Positions 46,635 to 58,152 are shown, numbered from the stretch's first letter. The stretch is DNA of 64,000 nucleotides from Riptortus pedestris (GCA_019009955.1 CM032228.1:70822001-70886000); one strand, 5' to 3'. Numbers and translations: made by a program. Notes: a model not told the origin generated them from the letters alone.

Positions 46635-46854
46635 TAGTCAAAATGTTTTCAGTGAGGTAACAAACAGAAAATTTCGTTGAAACCTGAAAAGCTAAGTCTT
46701 TCTCTGTTTAATTTCTTCCTCTTCCTTCAAGTTAAAAAAGATCGTGGAATGAATAATTATGTATGAAAAAAGTACATTTGCCTCAAGTTAATCTATCCTG
46801 AACTCGGATAATTGCAAACAAACCGTTAGCACTGAGATTAAAGATCAGTAGTGT

Positions 46855-47058
46855 ATTATTATTTATTAACGTCCACTTTTTGCAACTCAGGCTAATTGGG
46901 ACGGGTTATCTACAGGTTAGCACCCTTTTCTAGCCAGGGTGGGATTTTAGAATGTTATTTAATGAATTTCGTCTCTAAATAATTTCATTTGCCCAGGCGA
47001 GAATCGAACTCACCACTCTAGGTTTGCCATGTGAGATAAAGGTCAACGGAGCGCACCA
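46855..47058 (-). mobile_element. family S SINE, nearly full length
   Basis: Inverted: tail, CTAATTGGGACGGGTTATCT, CTAGCCAGGGTGGG and GAATCGAACTCACCACTC. The head is truncated at GGTCAACG. Confidence 0.83.
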
Positions 47059-47811
47059 GTGTCATGAAATCACAATTAGTCTACAACCAACTGAGCTATA
47101 AATATAACTTTGAAGATCAGTAGTGTTCAAATTAATAACACAGTAGTTCACTTTAGAACACACATTTGGCACTTTTGACAAGAGATATTAGTCCAATCAC
47201 TCAGGGTACTAAGTTGAGGCCCCATCGTTTCTCTTCAATAAAGGAAGATTTAGCGCTCAAATAGTTGAACTTTACTTCCCATTAGTGTCAAACAGCTCAA
47301 CAAGTTCCATGGAAGTTTTCTCCTCCGTGCCTATCTCGCTGGAAAGATCACCTTTAGCCTTCACTCGGAACAGACATGGTCTAACCATTCTTCTAATCCT
47401 CTAGGCCCAAAACTGCCTGCTATACAAATAAATAATTACTTTTTAGGAACTAAATACATATTCGTTGGCTTAAGAAAAACAAGTTTCTGTATTTAGTTTA
47501 GTTATTCCAAATAAAAATAGAGCCAATCTTGGTTTGTCCAGCTGATAAATAGCCGACGTGAGGTGAGGGATTTCATTTCTCTTTCCTAAGAAGAATTCAA
47601 ATAGTTCCTGAGACGTTCTAGGCATTACCAATGAATATCCCAAATCTGCTGCCATTTAGCAGAAATATAAGAATATTGAACGAAGGTAAAGTAACTTATT
47701 TCTAGCAATGTCTGAAGAGTTGTTATTTGCGAATGAGTATTTAAATTACCACTGTGTAGTCTGTCAATTATTCTTTTAGCATTACTTCCTTGACTACTAT
47801 AATTAAGATAT

Positions 47812-48309
47812 TGTTACGAAAATTAAATACATGAAAAATTAAACAGAAATAGTCACGTATTTGGGAAGTGGTGAATCAAAGAAGCCGACAGAGAATCGAG
47901 TTCGTTTGAGTCCTGTTCTGGAAGGGCCCGGGCCTTCCCGTCGATGTTTTTCCGCCAATCTATATAAGACACCCTGGCCGACCCTAGTCAGTTTAGTTTG
48001 CTCTCAGCTGTCTTCAAGTGAGTGCAGTGCAGTGCCGTTAATTTCGCGAAGTAAATAGCAGTGCAGTGCCGTCTTTTTGTGGATTTCAGTACCCGTGAGT
48101 GAATTATTGGGCTGTGACTCTTTGAAGAACAGTGACGCTATCAGTGCATACTGTGAGTAGTAATTAAGAATAATTAACCAAGTGTATAGTGCATTGTTAA
48201 GTAAATTTTGCAGTGATAAAAATTGTGAAGCTTGTGTATATTTAATTTTGCAATCCAAAAGAACTCTAATAAACAACGTTTATTACTGGTTTTGTTATAA
48301 AGCGTAACA
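47812..48309 (+). mobile_element. solo LTR (Ty3/gypsy-like)
   Basis: The 498 bp unit begins TGTTACG and ends CGTAACA, perfect 7 bp terminal inverted repeats. It is flanked by 4 bp direct repeats ATAT (47,808-47,811 and 48,310-48,313). It has LTR anatomy in order: TATATAAG at 47,961, an initiator-like CAGTTTAGTTTGC about 30 bp later, and AATAAA at 48,268. No primer-binding site or internal region follows, so this is a recombined solo LTR. A 65-codon open frame inside it is not considered a gene. Confidence 0.8.
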
Positions 48310-48744
48310 ATATATTGTAGAAGTTATAGTATACTGCTGGTGAGAAAGGAGTAGCGACCTGTCCGATTAACAGAGAGTGGACTTTCTGAAAATTAGAGTT
48401 ACCCTTTCCGACTGTCTAGTGGTATGACACGCGTGTAATAATACACGCACTCAGCAAATAATTTAAATGTAGTTCTGCAGTTATGACGCGGCCAGTATTA
48501 ATGACAATACTCGTGTATCCAATAATAAACCGCACCAATACAGATTGATATGTATATACAGCATTGGTAACAGTATATTAACACGACCAAGAGGATATCT
48601 CTTCCTCTTTCTAATATCGATGTCCCGATAATAGGAAACCTGGATTACTATCAATGTAAGTCTAAAGGGCTTTTAAATTGAAAGCATACTTATGCGACAT
48701 GTCATGCCCATAACTATTAACCATTGAAGGACCACTATGTAGTA

Positions 48745-49410
48745 ATGATCGGAAATCATAGTAAAATCATATAATAACTAAGCACTGAAATTCATCCATC
48801 TAAGATTCACTTTTCAAGCCAGGTTGTGACTAAGGACGTTATTCAGTGAGTTCACTACTAAATAAATTCCTACTGCCCAGGTAGGGGCTAACCGGAGACC
48901 CCGCTTTTTCAATGCCATTAGTTATTGAGAAATACTTCATGACACAGATCAAGGTTCAACAAAGACTTAAACGCCTATTCCTGAAAGCTTGAATACTAGT
49001 CTGAGCCCCGTTCAAAGGATAGTGATCACAGATGATAGTGGATTCATTGTAGTTAAGGATCCACGATTTGTAAGCCAAACGAGGAATCATATTTGCATGA
49101 TTCGAATCATCAAAGTAACTCCCTCTTTGGAGTTCTGAAGTTAAAATGCGGAAATCCCGCAAAAACCAACGCTAATAACTTCACATCTCCAGATTCCACA
49201 AAATAAAAAACCTACACTTGCAAAATTAAGATCTTCTTCATAATTTAGAAACTTTGATTTTAGATTTTTTTAAACATCTTTAACTTGATGTTAGAGTTTT
49301 TTAAAGAGCATGACAATTTTTAGAAATTTAAATTCTACATTTTAAAAAGTTCCTCAGTCTGTTACTTTGACTTTATTAATCAGCCACCGCGACATGTGTC
49401 TGCACATAAC
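48745..49410 (-). repeat. right arm of the large inverted duplication
   Basis: Reverse-complement partner of 43,340-44,132. It lacks about 190 bp next to its SINE remnant compared with the left arm. The arms lie about 4.6 kb apart. The spacer holds the Sailor-like transposon, a SINE and the solo LTR. Confidence 0.8.
48805..48903 (-). mobile_element. family S SINE, internally deleted
   Basis: TCAAGCCAGGTTGTGACTAA, CTACTGCCCAGG and GGGGCTAACCGGAGACCCC. It occupies the mirrored position in the right arm of the inverted duplication and has lost its 3' part. Confidence 0.65.
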
Positions 49411-51239
49411 GATGTAATCGATCCGAGTCTCTTTCATTCCAAGCATTTCCTTCTGAAAACTCTTCCACTCATACATTTGCAGGCTCAGTGCTGTGGAGTT
49501 GGGGCTTAGTTATTAGTATAGCTTTCAAAGAAACTCTAAATAAAAGTATACCCAGTAATGACTATTTTTACTACAACTTTAAAAGTATAAACTGCTTTTG
49601 GTAAGAGAACCAGAGAATATTCTGTCGGAATAGAATATATTTGATTATTAACGATCCGAACCTTCAGTTGTCCTGAAGTCCTTGACGACTCCAAAATACT
49701 TTAGTTTTTGCTGACCGTCAGTATACAGAATAATCGCAATGTACCCTAATTTTATTAAAGGATGTCCGCGCTTTGTCATTAAATCGGGAGCACATCAAGC
49801 CATTGTACTTTCATACAATGTGCTATGTTTCAAACTAAAGGGGGAAAGTTTATTTTGGAAATATGGCTCGAACAATAAACGTTCTCTTTAGGGCAATGCA
49901 TTGATTATAAATATAAAAACTGTATTTGTGTAACTTAGGGCAATTTTGGGGATAAGTAGAAATGAATTGGCCGATCGTTAGAATAAATAATTAATCAATT
50001 AACTGGAAATATAATTACTAGAAATACTTAATACGAAATTGTTTATTATGGTGGATTAATGAATGAAGTGAAAACTGAAGCCAATGATTAACCCCATTAT
50101 TATGTACAACATGAAGCACCTTTAGCGATCCGTCCCTTGCCTAGTCATGCTTGCAGTTCACAACCTTACTGTGGCGTAGAGCTGCAGATTCACTAACAAA
50201 AGTATATAAAATGAATAAATTTGACTAGTTCGGGTTTTCATCATCCAGTAAGCCCCAACCTCTTCATTGATTCCAAAACCTATATGCCTATGTTATTCAT
50301 TGTTAGGCAAAATAATCAAACTTCATTCTCAGCCAAAAGACCATTCATCTCAAAATACACTGCTCTACAATTCAACTAAGCTTTGCTTAATTAAAATGAG
50401 TTACACTTGTAAAACCTTTGGTGACAATTGTTTTTCTCAATACTGTGTATAGTAGTATTTTTTTTAAAGCAATCAGATCTCATTTATTTATTTCTTATTG
50501 AATGTAGTAAATATTTATTGGAAATTCCCATAACTCAGATTTAATAACCTGGTCGGTACCAGGCACTGAAAAATTAGTGACTCATTTTCACATAGTAAGA
50601 AGTCACAATTTTCTATTACCGCCGAAGTGTAATTGCATTTTCCTATCCTGGGATTTAGTCATCATCGAACTTTAATAAAAGTAACCACTTGGCCACATGA
50701 AGTCAACAAAATAACACCATGTGTATATTCTTTAATTAGTTAAGAAGACACTTTCAAAAGGGTTCATTATTCACTCCTCAATGGAATTCATTTATACTTT
50801 ACTGTATCATATAATGTAAGAAAACATACAATTTTTTTAATGTTAAAGTAAAAATGCTCTCAGCGTGCTCAGATACGCAAAGTTTGAACCAAAATACAAT
50901 ACATACATCTTCTCGTAGAACCGAGAATTATTTCTGCCTAATGTTACACAAACGCCGGATTATTGGGTTCATATATTTATAATAATAGAAATCTCAAACT
51001 ACTATAGCTTTACCACAGCTAACCAGTACCGTAAAAATTATGCATTTTAACTAAATCCGTTTATTAATTTCTTTGTGATTACTTTATTTTATTAAACAAA
51101 TTATCAGTTATCATAAGTTCAACTATTTAAGTATCGTTTAAATCTTCATCCATGTGTGCAAATAAAAGTGCATGTAAGTACACCCTTAATACTGAAATAA
51201 TTGTAGCTTAGGATAGTATGTATTTACTTTGTGTTGTAT

Positions 51240-51288
<49 letters not shown>

Positions 51289-51869
51289 TATACAAATGTT
51301 ATTATTAGCACTAATAATAGACCGATTTAATTGTAAAAAAAAAATGTAGCTATATTGGATAAATAGGACAAATGTATGAATGTTCATATGTGTTTAATAT
51401 GTGTGCTTGTATGTTTACTTTAAATAAATAAAGTAATAATTGTAACCTATTACTAAGCTACATTGAAGAAAACAAAGACCAAAATATAAAGAAACAAAAA
51501 CATAAAAAAATCAAACAACACACACAACACTTAATAGCGCACAAATCACGGACGTAACAACCTAGATCTTTGTTCACACATAAACCCATGCCCTATCCAT
51601 GTCCCTTATATTCATCCAGCGATAGAAATTTTGGATGGCCCTGTTTTGGAACGGATATTTAAAATTTTATATTTAGTGATTAAATGAAGTCAAAGAATGA
51701 AGGTCTCAAGATTTATTTGATACCTCCGAAGAAGAGAAAATTCATGACAAAACATGAAAAAATAATTAAATAATCGACCGGATAGGACTTTAAGCGTTTT
51801 AAATAAGCAACGTATATAACATTGTTGTTGTTTTTTTACGTTTATGCCTGCAATGCTTTTATTTGGAAT
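49411..51869. other. AT-rich interval upstream of the receptor exon
   Basis: No recognisable element or exon. It may hold upstream regulatory sequence or an untranslated first exon of the receptor, but nothing specific is visible. Confidence 0.4.
51244..51290. repeat. TA microsatellite
   Basis: TA tract with a GTATATATATTA end, about 740 bp upstream of the receptor coding exon. Confidence 0.93.
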
Positions 51870-52031
51870 TTTTCATGCAATCGTCCATCGTTGCTGGGAC
51901 ATGTGCTTTGCGAGACTGCAAGTCAAATTAGCGTTAGCCCGGGAAGAGGGGCTGTGCTGGAGCTGGATGCTGGATGTCGGGAGACTGCGCATTGGAGAGA
52001 CACGGCCAGCCGGGTCGAAGCAGTGTTAGCG
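51870..52031 (+). promoter_or_regulatory. probable 5' leader of the receptor exon
   Basis: A GC-rich, CpG-containing segment directly precedes the receptor start codon. It is a likely 5' UTR. The reading frame is open here but the upstream residues look like neither a receptor nor a signal peptide. No TATA box or defined start site could be recognised. Confidence 0.35.
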
Positions 52032-52214
52032 ATGCCGCCGAACCTCCTCCCTCTGCTCGCGCTTCTACTGGCACCCGTCGGGGCCAACCCTGACGCAAAG
52101 AGGCTCTACGATGATCTGCTCTCCAACTACAATAGGCTCATCAGGCCCGTCTCCAACAACACGCACACCGTCCTCGTCAAGCTGGGTCTCAGGCTCTCAC
52201 AGCTCATAGATCTA
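52032..52214 (+). CDS. nicotinic acetylcholine receptor alpha subunit, first coding exon (signal peptide and N-terminus)
   Basis: Sixty-one codons from ATG to a splice donor. Residues 1-18 are a hydrophobic signal peptide ending in APVGA. They are followed by the canonical insect alpha-subunit start [20 protein letters not shown], then [12 protein letters not shown] and [11 protein letters not shown]. This is the first helix and first loop of the extracellular ligand-binding domain of a pentameric acetylcholine-gated cation channel of the neuronal membrane. The SNNT..VLVK pattern fits the Drosophila Dalpha1/Dalpha2 type. The exon ends in phase 0 at GT 52215-52216, straight after QLIDL, which is a conserved intron position in this gene family. 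An in-frame ORF continues upstream from 51,822, but I chose the ATG at 52,032 because a standard signal peptide begins there and -3 is a purine. The exon and its leader (about 51,930-52,200) are GC-rich and stand out from the AT-rich surroundings. Where most relatives I recall have Asp (NNTDT) this copy has His (NNTHT). No second exon is visible downstream. Confidence 0.93.
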
Positions 52215-53876
52215 GTCAGTATACTACCATATACCTACAATGCATGGTACAATAAGTCACGTTTGACAGTGATTCACGTTTAGTTAGACCATATGCTCTC
52301 AACCAGCATGACAGTACTAGCTCTAATGTCAACAAATTGACATTGCATGTCCTCTCATTATGGCAGAGCGCAGCACCTCAAATGCATTTAGACATTCCTT
52401 CGACGGTTAACACACACAAAGTGCTTCCACAAACAATACACTCAACAAACAATAACACAACAAGTTGCACGCACCACTGTTAACCCACACACAACTAACC
52501 ATCTCTCTTCACCTCAACCCAACAACATAATTATCATCCCAGTTTTGATACGAAACCAAATCAGCATCAGTGAATCTATGCAGATTAGAGTACAGTTTCA
52601 GATACCTACTCCATTTTCCATTCATAGCCGATCCCTTAGCATCCCCCTTTACATCCAGTTTATAGCCTAAACCTTCATAACCTTTTAACACCATAACCTA
52701 ACACTGGTTACTCCAGCCAGCATTATTATTTCCTTTAGATTTATTCTACATTATGTATATGTATTAAAATGATAAATCTCTTATAAATTGGTAGATTGCA
52801 TTCTACCAACCTCTTAGACTATAAGCAATGATTATTTATTCCCTTGGAAAACATAATGAAGGAACTTCAAATATTACATCCTAACATTTCATTATGGTAT
52901 CTCTCAAAGCAGCCCATAATGAATCATTGTAAGTTAAACAAGCGTATTCAAACTGCGAGTTTTGAAACCTCTTTAAGAAAATAAATTGAATATAAATAAT
53001 ACAAAAATTTAATTACTTAAATATCAATTAGCCATGCAACTAGAACTTAAGTTATATATCAGCTTCTCAGTTTCAAGTTTGTTTTAATATTACAACGATG
53101 TATAATAGTGATTATTTGCTACTTATAGTAATTAAATGTAACCTTTCAATAAATAAATACCTATTAACAACAGAAAAAACGGAAACTGAAATGTATCTAT
53201 TAATCATAGGCATCAGTTAATTCTGAAAGAATCCAATGTAATAATTTAACGGTATTTTAAAATTAAAATAAATTAGTTTTCAGGTATGATATGAACAATA
53301 CTGATCAGAACAAATCACAGTAGTAAAAATTGTTTTAATTCTGTATGATGGTTTCTTAGATAACAAGGGTATAATGATGTTATTTTCATCATAAAAGTGT
53401 GCAATCTAAGATAATATTTATACATTTTGGGCCTATATTAATTCATCAAGATTAATAAGGTTGTATATTAAATTAAAGAGAGTGTTTGAAATAACAGGAC
53501 AATTGAAACATTGATGTGCTAAATCAAAATACAAAATTTAGACAGAAAGCACAATTCAAAGGAATATGAAATATTTATATGTTTAATAAGCTCAAATGAA
53601 AATACACTCCAGGCCTTTCATACATCGAAAACAACGAATGTTAATTTAAGGGGTTTCCAACTAAACCCTATACCATATTTGCTTAAACATCAAAAGTAAT
53701 AGTTAGCCTATATCTCTTTAAAACAACTGTTGGAATTTCAGAAGTGAAGGTAACACCTGATGCTTCTATCAACACCCCACCTTCCAGCAGGTGTTTCCCT
53801 CCCATAACAATAAAAATCATTCCAGGCATAGTAATCGTTCCAGAAAAATAATTTAGATGGTTATATCTATTATTTT
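52215..53876 (+). other. start of the receptor first intron
   Basis: AT-rich non-coding sequence follows the receptor donor site. No further receptor exon (the next should begin NLKDQ-like) is seen here or in the remaining 10 kb, so intron 1 probably runs past the window end and contains all the repeats listed after this point. Nothing else is recognisable in this stretch. Confidence 0.5.
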
Positions 53877-55461
53877 GTTTAGCAGATTTCCCTTAAGATT
53901 AATCGGCAATTAAGGTTGTACTTATGGATAGATTTTTGAAAAATGTCTTCAAATGTCTATCGTTCCTACCCAGGAGATGAAAATAATGAGTTCCGTTCAA
54001 AATTATATATAATACTGGCTAAGGCACCCGCCTTTTTTAAGGGGATTTCATAATAAGAAAAGTATTTGCTATATAAGGCTTCATTATCCACAATATTTTT
54101 ATATTCACCGTTCCCTGTGTATGCATCTTTTATTGAAACATCATGGACCATTCAAATTCAAAATAATGGATAGTATTCTGTATTTTGAACATGTATGAAT
54201 AAAAACATCTTTCCGCAAAGCGATCAAAAGCTCAACGATGACAAACTATTTTATGTACATAATAAACATTATTAAACATGGTCGTTTGTACGTCTGGAAA
54301 GTAGACTTTTATTCATAATGGTGCATAATATGCAGAGTAAAGTATATCATATTAAAGGTTAATAAATACCAGAAATATCTGGGTACACCTTCATCCATTA
54401 ACGTTCATCCAAGCCAACGTTCATCCTTTTAAATTATTTATTTATTAGAATTAAACAAATTAATGTTTCGGGGCATTTTAACGTATTACCAAAAGTATGA
54501 ACATCAATTCACGTGCAAACGTAAACCAATGTGAGGTCGTTCATTCCCCCCATAATACGGTTTCAGAAACCTGTGTAAAAACTGGAAGTTCTATAATTTC
54601 TAGTGTTCATATAAAATAACTTCTCCCCACTTCAATCTCTCCCCATATTAAATTGCAAGAGTTTTATGCATACACTCAGAACATTAAAGCAATGACCTTA
54701 GCAGAAGCTAATAGTTAAAATAGATGACTATGGCGTAAGGAAGTCTTTCCTCTCCTCCCCTCCAGTAACTCATTTTTGCGAACCAACCATAATTTTCTAT
54801 AAACATTGTTCTCTCCATTATTTCTTTGCCTGGTATATTCAAGGAGGTTTTGCATATTTCATTATACAGACTCCAGTAAACCTTCTGCTCATCCAATACT
54901 AACAGTTAGCTGATTTATGTGAAAATATAGTGTAACCTAAGCTTAAATATAAAATATTTATTTCATTGTACGTTTACAATGTGAGATATATTCAAAGGCG
55001 TTCTGGTCTGACGTCACCAATTATGATTATACATCTTTGACTACATTATTTCATTTTATAGATACCGTACATGATATTCAAACGTTTCAAGCAAATAAAT
55101 ATTATATATGTTAATGGCAGAAATAGTTCTACGGGAAGGGTGGAAACAGAGTAGAGAAAACCCAAAAATTCGTTATAGCTCAGTTATTATATATTGGCTC
55201 CAAATTGCTTATGCGGCCTCAAAGTGCTTATATTTGCATTTTTAAGTATTCAGTCTTCAGTAAGCCACGCCATCATGACATTTCCACTCATGCGAGTTAC
55301 TGAGTCACTAAACATTTCATACCAGTTGGTATTGCTATTCCTCTTAATATGGCTTTCGTACTCAAATAGAAAATAGGTGGTGAATTGTGATTATCAGTGT
55401 CGTATACCAGTTGGTGGAAAATCTACTTAGTTTACGCAGCCCTTGCGTGACGGACTTTTTT
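53877..55461 (-). mobile_element. family A repeat split by a nested Helitron
   Basis: Left part 53,877-54,014 (3' palindrome, degraded) runs up to the TA-rich segment. It resumes at 55,063 with ACCGTACATGATATTCAAAC (consensus ACCAAACTCGATATTTAAAC) and ends with the inverted 5' terminus (TTGCGTGACGGAC) at 55,461. The intervening 1,048 bp is the Helitron listed separately. Confidence 0.75.
54015..55062 (-). mobile_element. non-autonomous Helitron nested in a family A repeat
   Basis: Minus strand: it starts TCTATAAAATGAAATAATG at 55,062 (preceded by A) and ends GGCGGGTGCCTTAGCCAG at 54,015 (followed by T). The family A sequence is interrupted exactly at these points. The 3' terminal CTAG has decayed to CCAG and the hairpin is mutated, so it is older than the 26.9 kb copy. 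The near-3' block (GTCCACAATATTT, CCGTTCCCTGTG on the plus strand) resembles the 26.9 kb element. Confidence 0.8.
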
Positions 55462-55708
55462 TTCGGGGGGTTTTACAATTAGAGAAAGGAAATTATTTAG
55501 TTCGCTGAAACTAATGGGAGTTATTATTTTAGATGATTGTAAATTGTAATAATCTATGACTATATTTTCATCGGTATTTTGAGTTATTGTTAGAAATGCT
55601 AGATTTCTAGCTATAGACATAGAGTTAAGTGATTTATAACTTTCTAACATAAAGAGCAAATGTCGCTTGTTAAAGGTATCACTAAGAGTTTAATAAAGTA
55701 ATTATTTG

Positions 55709-55760
55709 TAACGGTGGAGGCCATTGTCACTGACTAATCATCGAGTATCATCAATACTGT
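55709..55760 (+). mobile_element. degraded fragment of the palindromic Penelope-type arm
   Basis: AACGGTGGAGGCCATTGTCA, CTGACTAATCATCGAGTA matches the left arm at 30,043-30,085 (CGGTGGAGACCATCGTCACT) with substitutions. Too short for more. Confidence 0.45.
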
Positions 55761-55904
55761 CAATGGTCGTATTGTCGTCTTACCAGTTTTGATTTTTTGT
55801 TCCATGATCATCGACAGATATGGCATCATTTAGGTGAGGGATGTAATCCTTTTACTGGTAAACCAGATGATTAATTGATTAGTCACAAGTCATTGAATGG
55901 AGGG

Positions 55905-55922
55905 GGAATAGAGAGAGAGGGA

Positions 55923-55994
<72 letters not shown>

Positions 55995-56095
55995 GAGGGA
56001 GAGAGAGAGAGTGAGAGAGTGGTGGGGGTGGGGGTGGTCGAGAGAGAGAGAACTGTATGGGTGGGTACGTGTGTGTGAGAGAGAGGAGAGAGAAA

Positions 56096-56128
<33 letters not shown>

Positions 56129-56150
56129 CGCGTGAGAGAGAGAGCACAGA

Positions 56151-56189
<39 letters not shown>

Positions 56190-56259
56190 TGTGTAAAAGA
56201 GAGAGAGAGAGAGGTGGAAGATAGAGAGAGAGAGTGAGAGGGGGGGGGGGTAGAGAGAG

Positions 56260-56303
<44 letters not shown>
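55905..56303. repeat. compound GA / GT / CG simple repeat
   Basis: Blocks of GA, then GGTGGG, then GT with a run CGCGCGCGCGCG near 56,120, GT again and GA again. Open frames through it are artefacts. Alternating purine-pyrimidine GT/CG blocks could favour Z-DNA. Confidence 0.95.
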
Positions 56304-56305
<2 letters not shown>

Positions 56306-56329
56306 GTATGTGTGCGCGTCAAAAATATT

Positions 56330-57420
56330 CCGCCTTCGGGCGCGTGTATCTCAGAGATACAACCTCAACCGTTTTTACGGAAATACAGTTTTTTAATATA
56401 TATTTTGCACTAAAATGTTCAGTGTGTAATTAGAAATCATATCTGAGGAAGTATTTGTTTGAAAGAAGTAAATAATTTTCAAAATTGACACGTACTATAA
56501 TAAAAAATAATCATGGTATATATTATCTACTAAGTTGGTTATAGATTCATTGTTATTAAAACCGTGGACGATAATTTTTAAAATATAATTAAAACATACA
56601 AATACCAAAAGAAATAGTTTAAATGCACATGTCTTAATTATTCATAATTCATTTCAGTTTGTTAACAATATAAACAGAATATCTAAATATAACTTCATTC
56701 AAAAATAAGTAGCACGAAATCACTTTTAGATAAGACTTATTAAAAATCATCTAAATTTAAATGTACCAATCCTTTTAAAAATACCAGTTTAATTATTATC
56801 TCTTTTGCGGAGCTGCATTACAATTAGGACAAGGCGTGGAACTATGTTGTAAACAAATTTTGCTTTTGCAAATCTCACAAGAATAATGAGAAAACCTACA
56901 TTTCTTTTCAGTTTTGCTTGGTTCACAGCATTTGCTTTAGTTCGTTGTAGTGGAGGGATTTTTTTTAAGCTGTTCTGTACTTGAGTTCAATGTATGGTCC
57001 AATGAGTCTCTGTACTCGTCAAGTTCGTCCCTAGTTCGGTTGGTAAACGTCTACTGTTGTCACTGCGTCAAACAATATTTTCTTGAATAAGTTCTTCTGA
57101 AAGCTCATGTATGAGCAAAATAATAGAAAAATTGTTTTTTTATAATTCCATTCAATAAAGAGAAAGTTAATTGATGTATATATTTATGAAATACAGATTT
57201 CAAAAAAACTTACGAGATCGGGCGCGTGGTATCTAGGAGATACAACTGAATGACAGGTGAAACACACGACTACATCTAACACAGTGACACTACTGACCTT
57301 GAGGGGGGGGTCCTATAAACCACATAACTGGAAGCACTACACCACCACTCTCTGCTAGGAGGAGTGGTAAATATTTTTCTAGAAACCGTGTATCTGAGAG
57401 ATCACGCACCCGACGGAGGG
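56330..57420 (-). mobile_element. piggyBac-like DNA transposon remnant
   Basis: Imperfect terminal inverted repeats: left CCGCCTTCGGGCGCGTGTAT, right (reverse complement) CCCTCCGTCGGGTGCGTGAT. A third copy of the GGGCGCGTG-TATCT-GAGATAC block is subterminal at 57,219. The minus strand encodes a Cys-rich C-terminus like that of piggyBac transposases. The TTAA target duplication expected for piggyBac is not visible, so family membership rests mainly on the Cys-rich domain. Confidence 0.5.
56796..56960 (-). pseudogene. Cys-rich C-terminal domain of a piggyBac-like transposase
   Basis: Reads KCCEPSKTEKKCRFSHYSCE, ICKSKICLQHSSTPCPNC, NAAPQKR and a stop at 56,796-56,798. The CC...C....C..C...C..H....C..C spacing is the cross-brace zinc domain found at the C-terminus of piggyBac transposases. 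Upstream sequence to about 57,110 (ELSEELIQENIV) is broken by stops. Confidence 0.55.
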
Positions 57421-57654
57421 ATAAATATAGTTTTGGAACAATATACGTTGGGCTTAACATGAATTGACTATTTTCAAAAAGGTATATCTAACAGTAGCAG
57501 CCCTGAACTATTCAATGTAACTTACCCGCTAACGCTGCAATCACACGTTCACCTAATTAACATTAAGCTGTTATGTCATTAAGCATTTTTTATGCTTAAA
57601 TACTAACTATTGTTCTCCTTGAACTTTTACTTTTTGAGATAAATGAATATACGT

Positions 57655-57706
57655 GTCGGACGTGGTATTTCTGCTTAGTTTACGTGCTCCTGCTTGACGG
57701 ACTTTT
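57655..57706 (-). mobile_element. family A 5'-end fragments (this and three others)
   Basis: TTTCTGCTTAGTTTACG, then CTCCTGCTTGACGGACTTTT, without any body. Similar lone ends occur at 26,246-26,287 and 6,131-6,165 (both minus). A module fragment of the family lies at 28,728-28,790. Confidence 0.5.
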
Positions 57707-58076
57707 ATTATCAAGTGGTGCTCGTTAGCTAGACTGTCTAAAGAGGAGTCGGTTGCGGTTTAGTCCTCGCAGTGACACTAGAGCAGTCACTTAAATCGAA
57801 TTAACTTCTGTAAGTTAGATAGTGGGTTCAGCCCTCAAGGAAGGTGGAGTTGGTTCCCACACTGTGGTCTGTCGAAGTCTACTTACTGGAGACATTCCAA
57901 TGCAAACATGGATTGTACGAGAGTTGATCACCAAGTCATGTCAAATACCAGGCCACGTCTCTCAAACACTAATTGTCTAGTAAGGTATAGTATTATTAGT
58001 AATCATTAGGCGTGCGTAAGGAACTTATCCATTAAAAATAACTGAATTTCTTTTAGCAGGTATTAGCAACATTGCT

Positions 58077-58134
<58 letters not shown>

Positions 58135-58152
58135 TTAAACGGGTCTCATGTT

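Noticed and set aside
47861..48058. 65-codon frame beginning MGSGESKKPTENRVRL
   Set aside because: Lies wholly inside the solo LTR, upstream of and over its TATA box; best explained as LTR sequence.
43340..49410. Polinton/Maverick or foldback transposon with long terminal repeats
   Set aside because: No polymerase, integrase or capsid genes in the 4.6 kb spacer, and the outer ends lack terminal signatures or target duplications.
55875..56322. Open frames in the GA/GT block, including Arg-Glu and His-Thr runs
   Set aside because: Simple-repeat artefacts.
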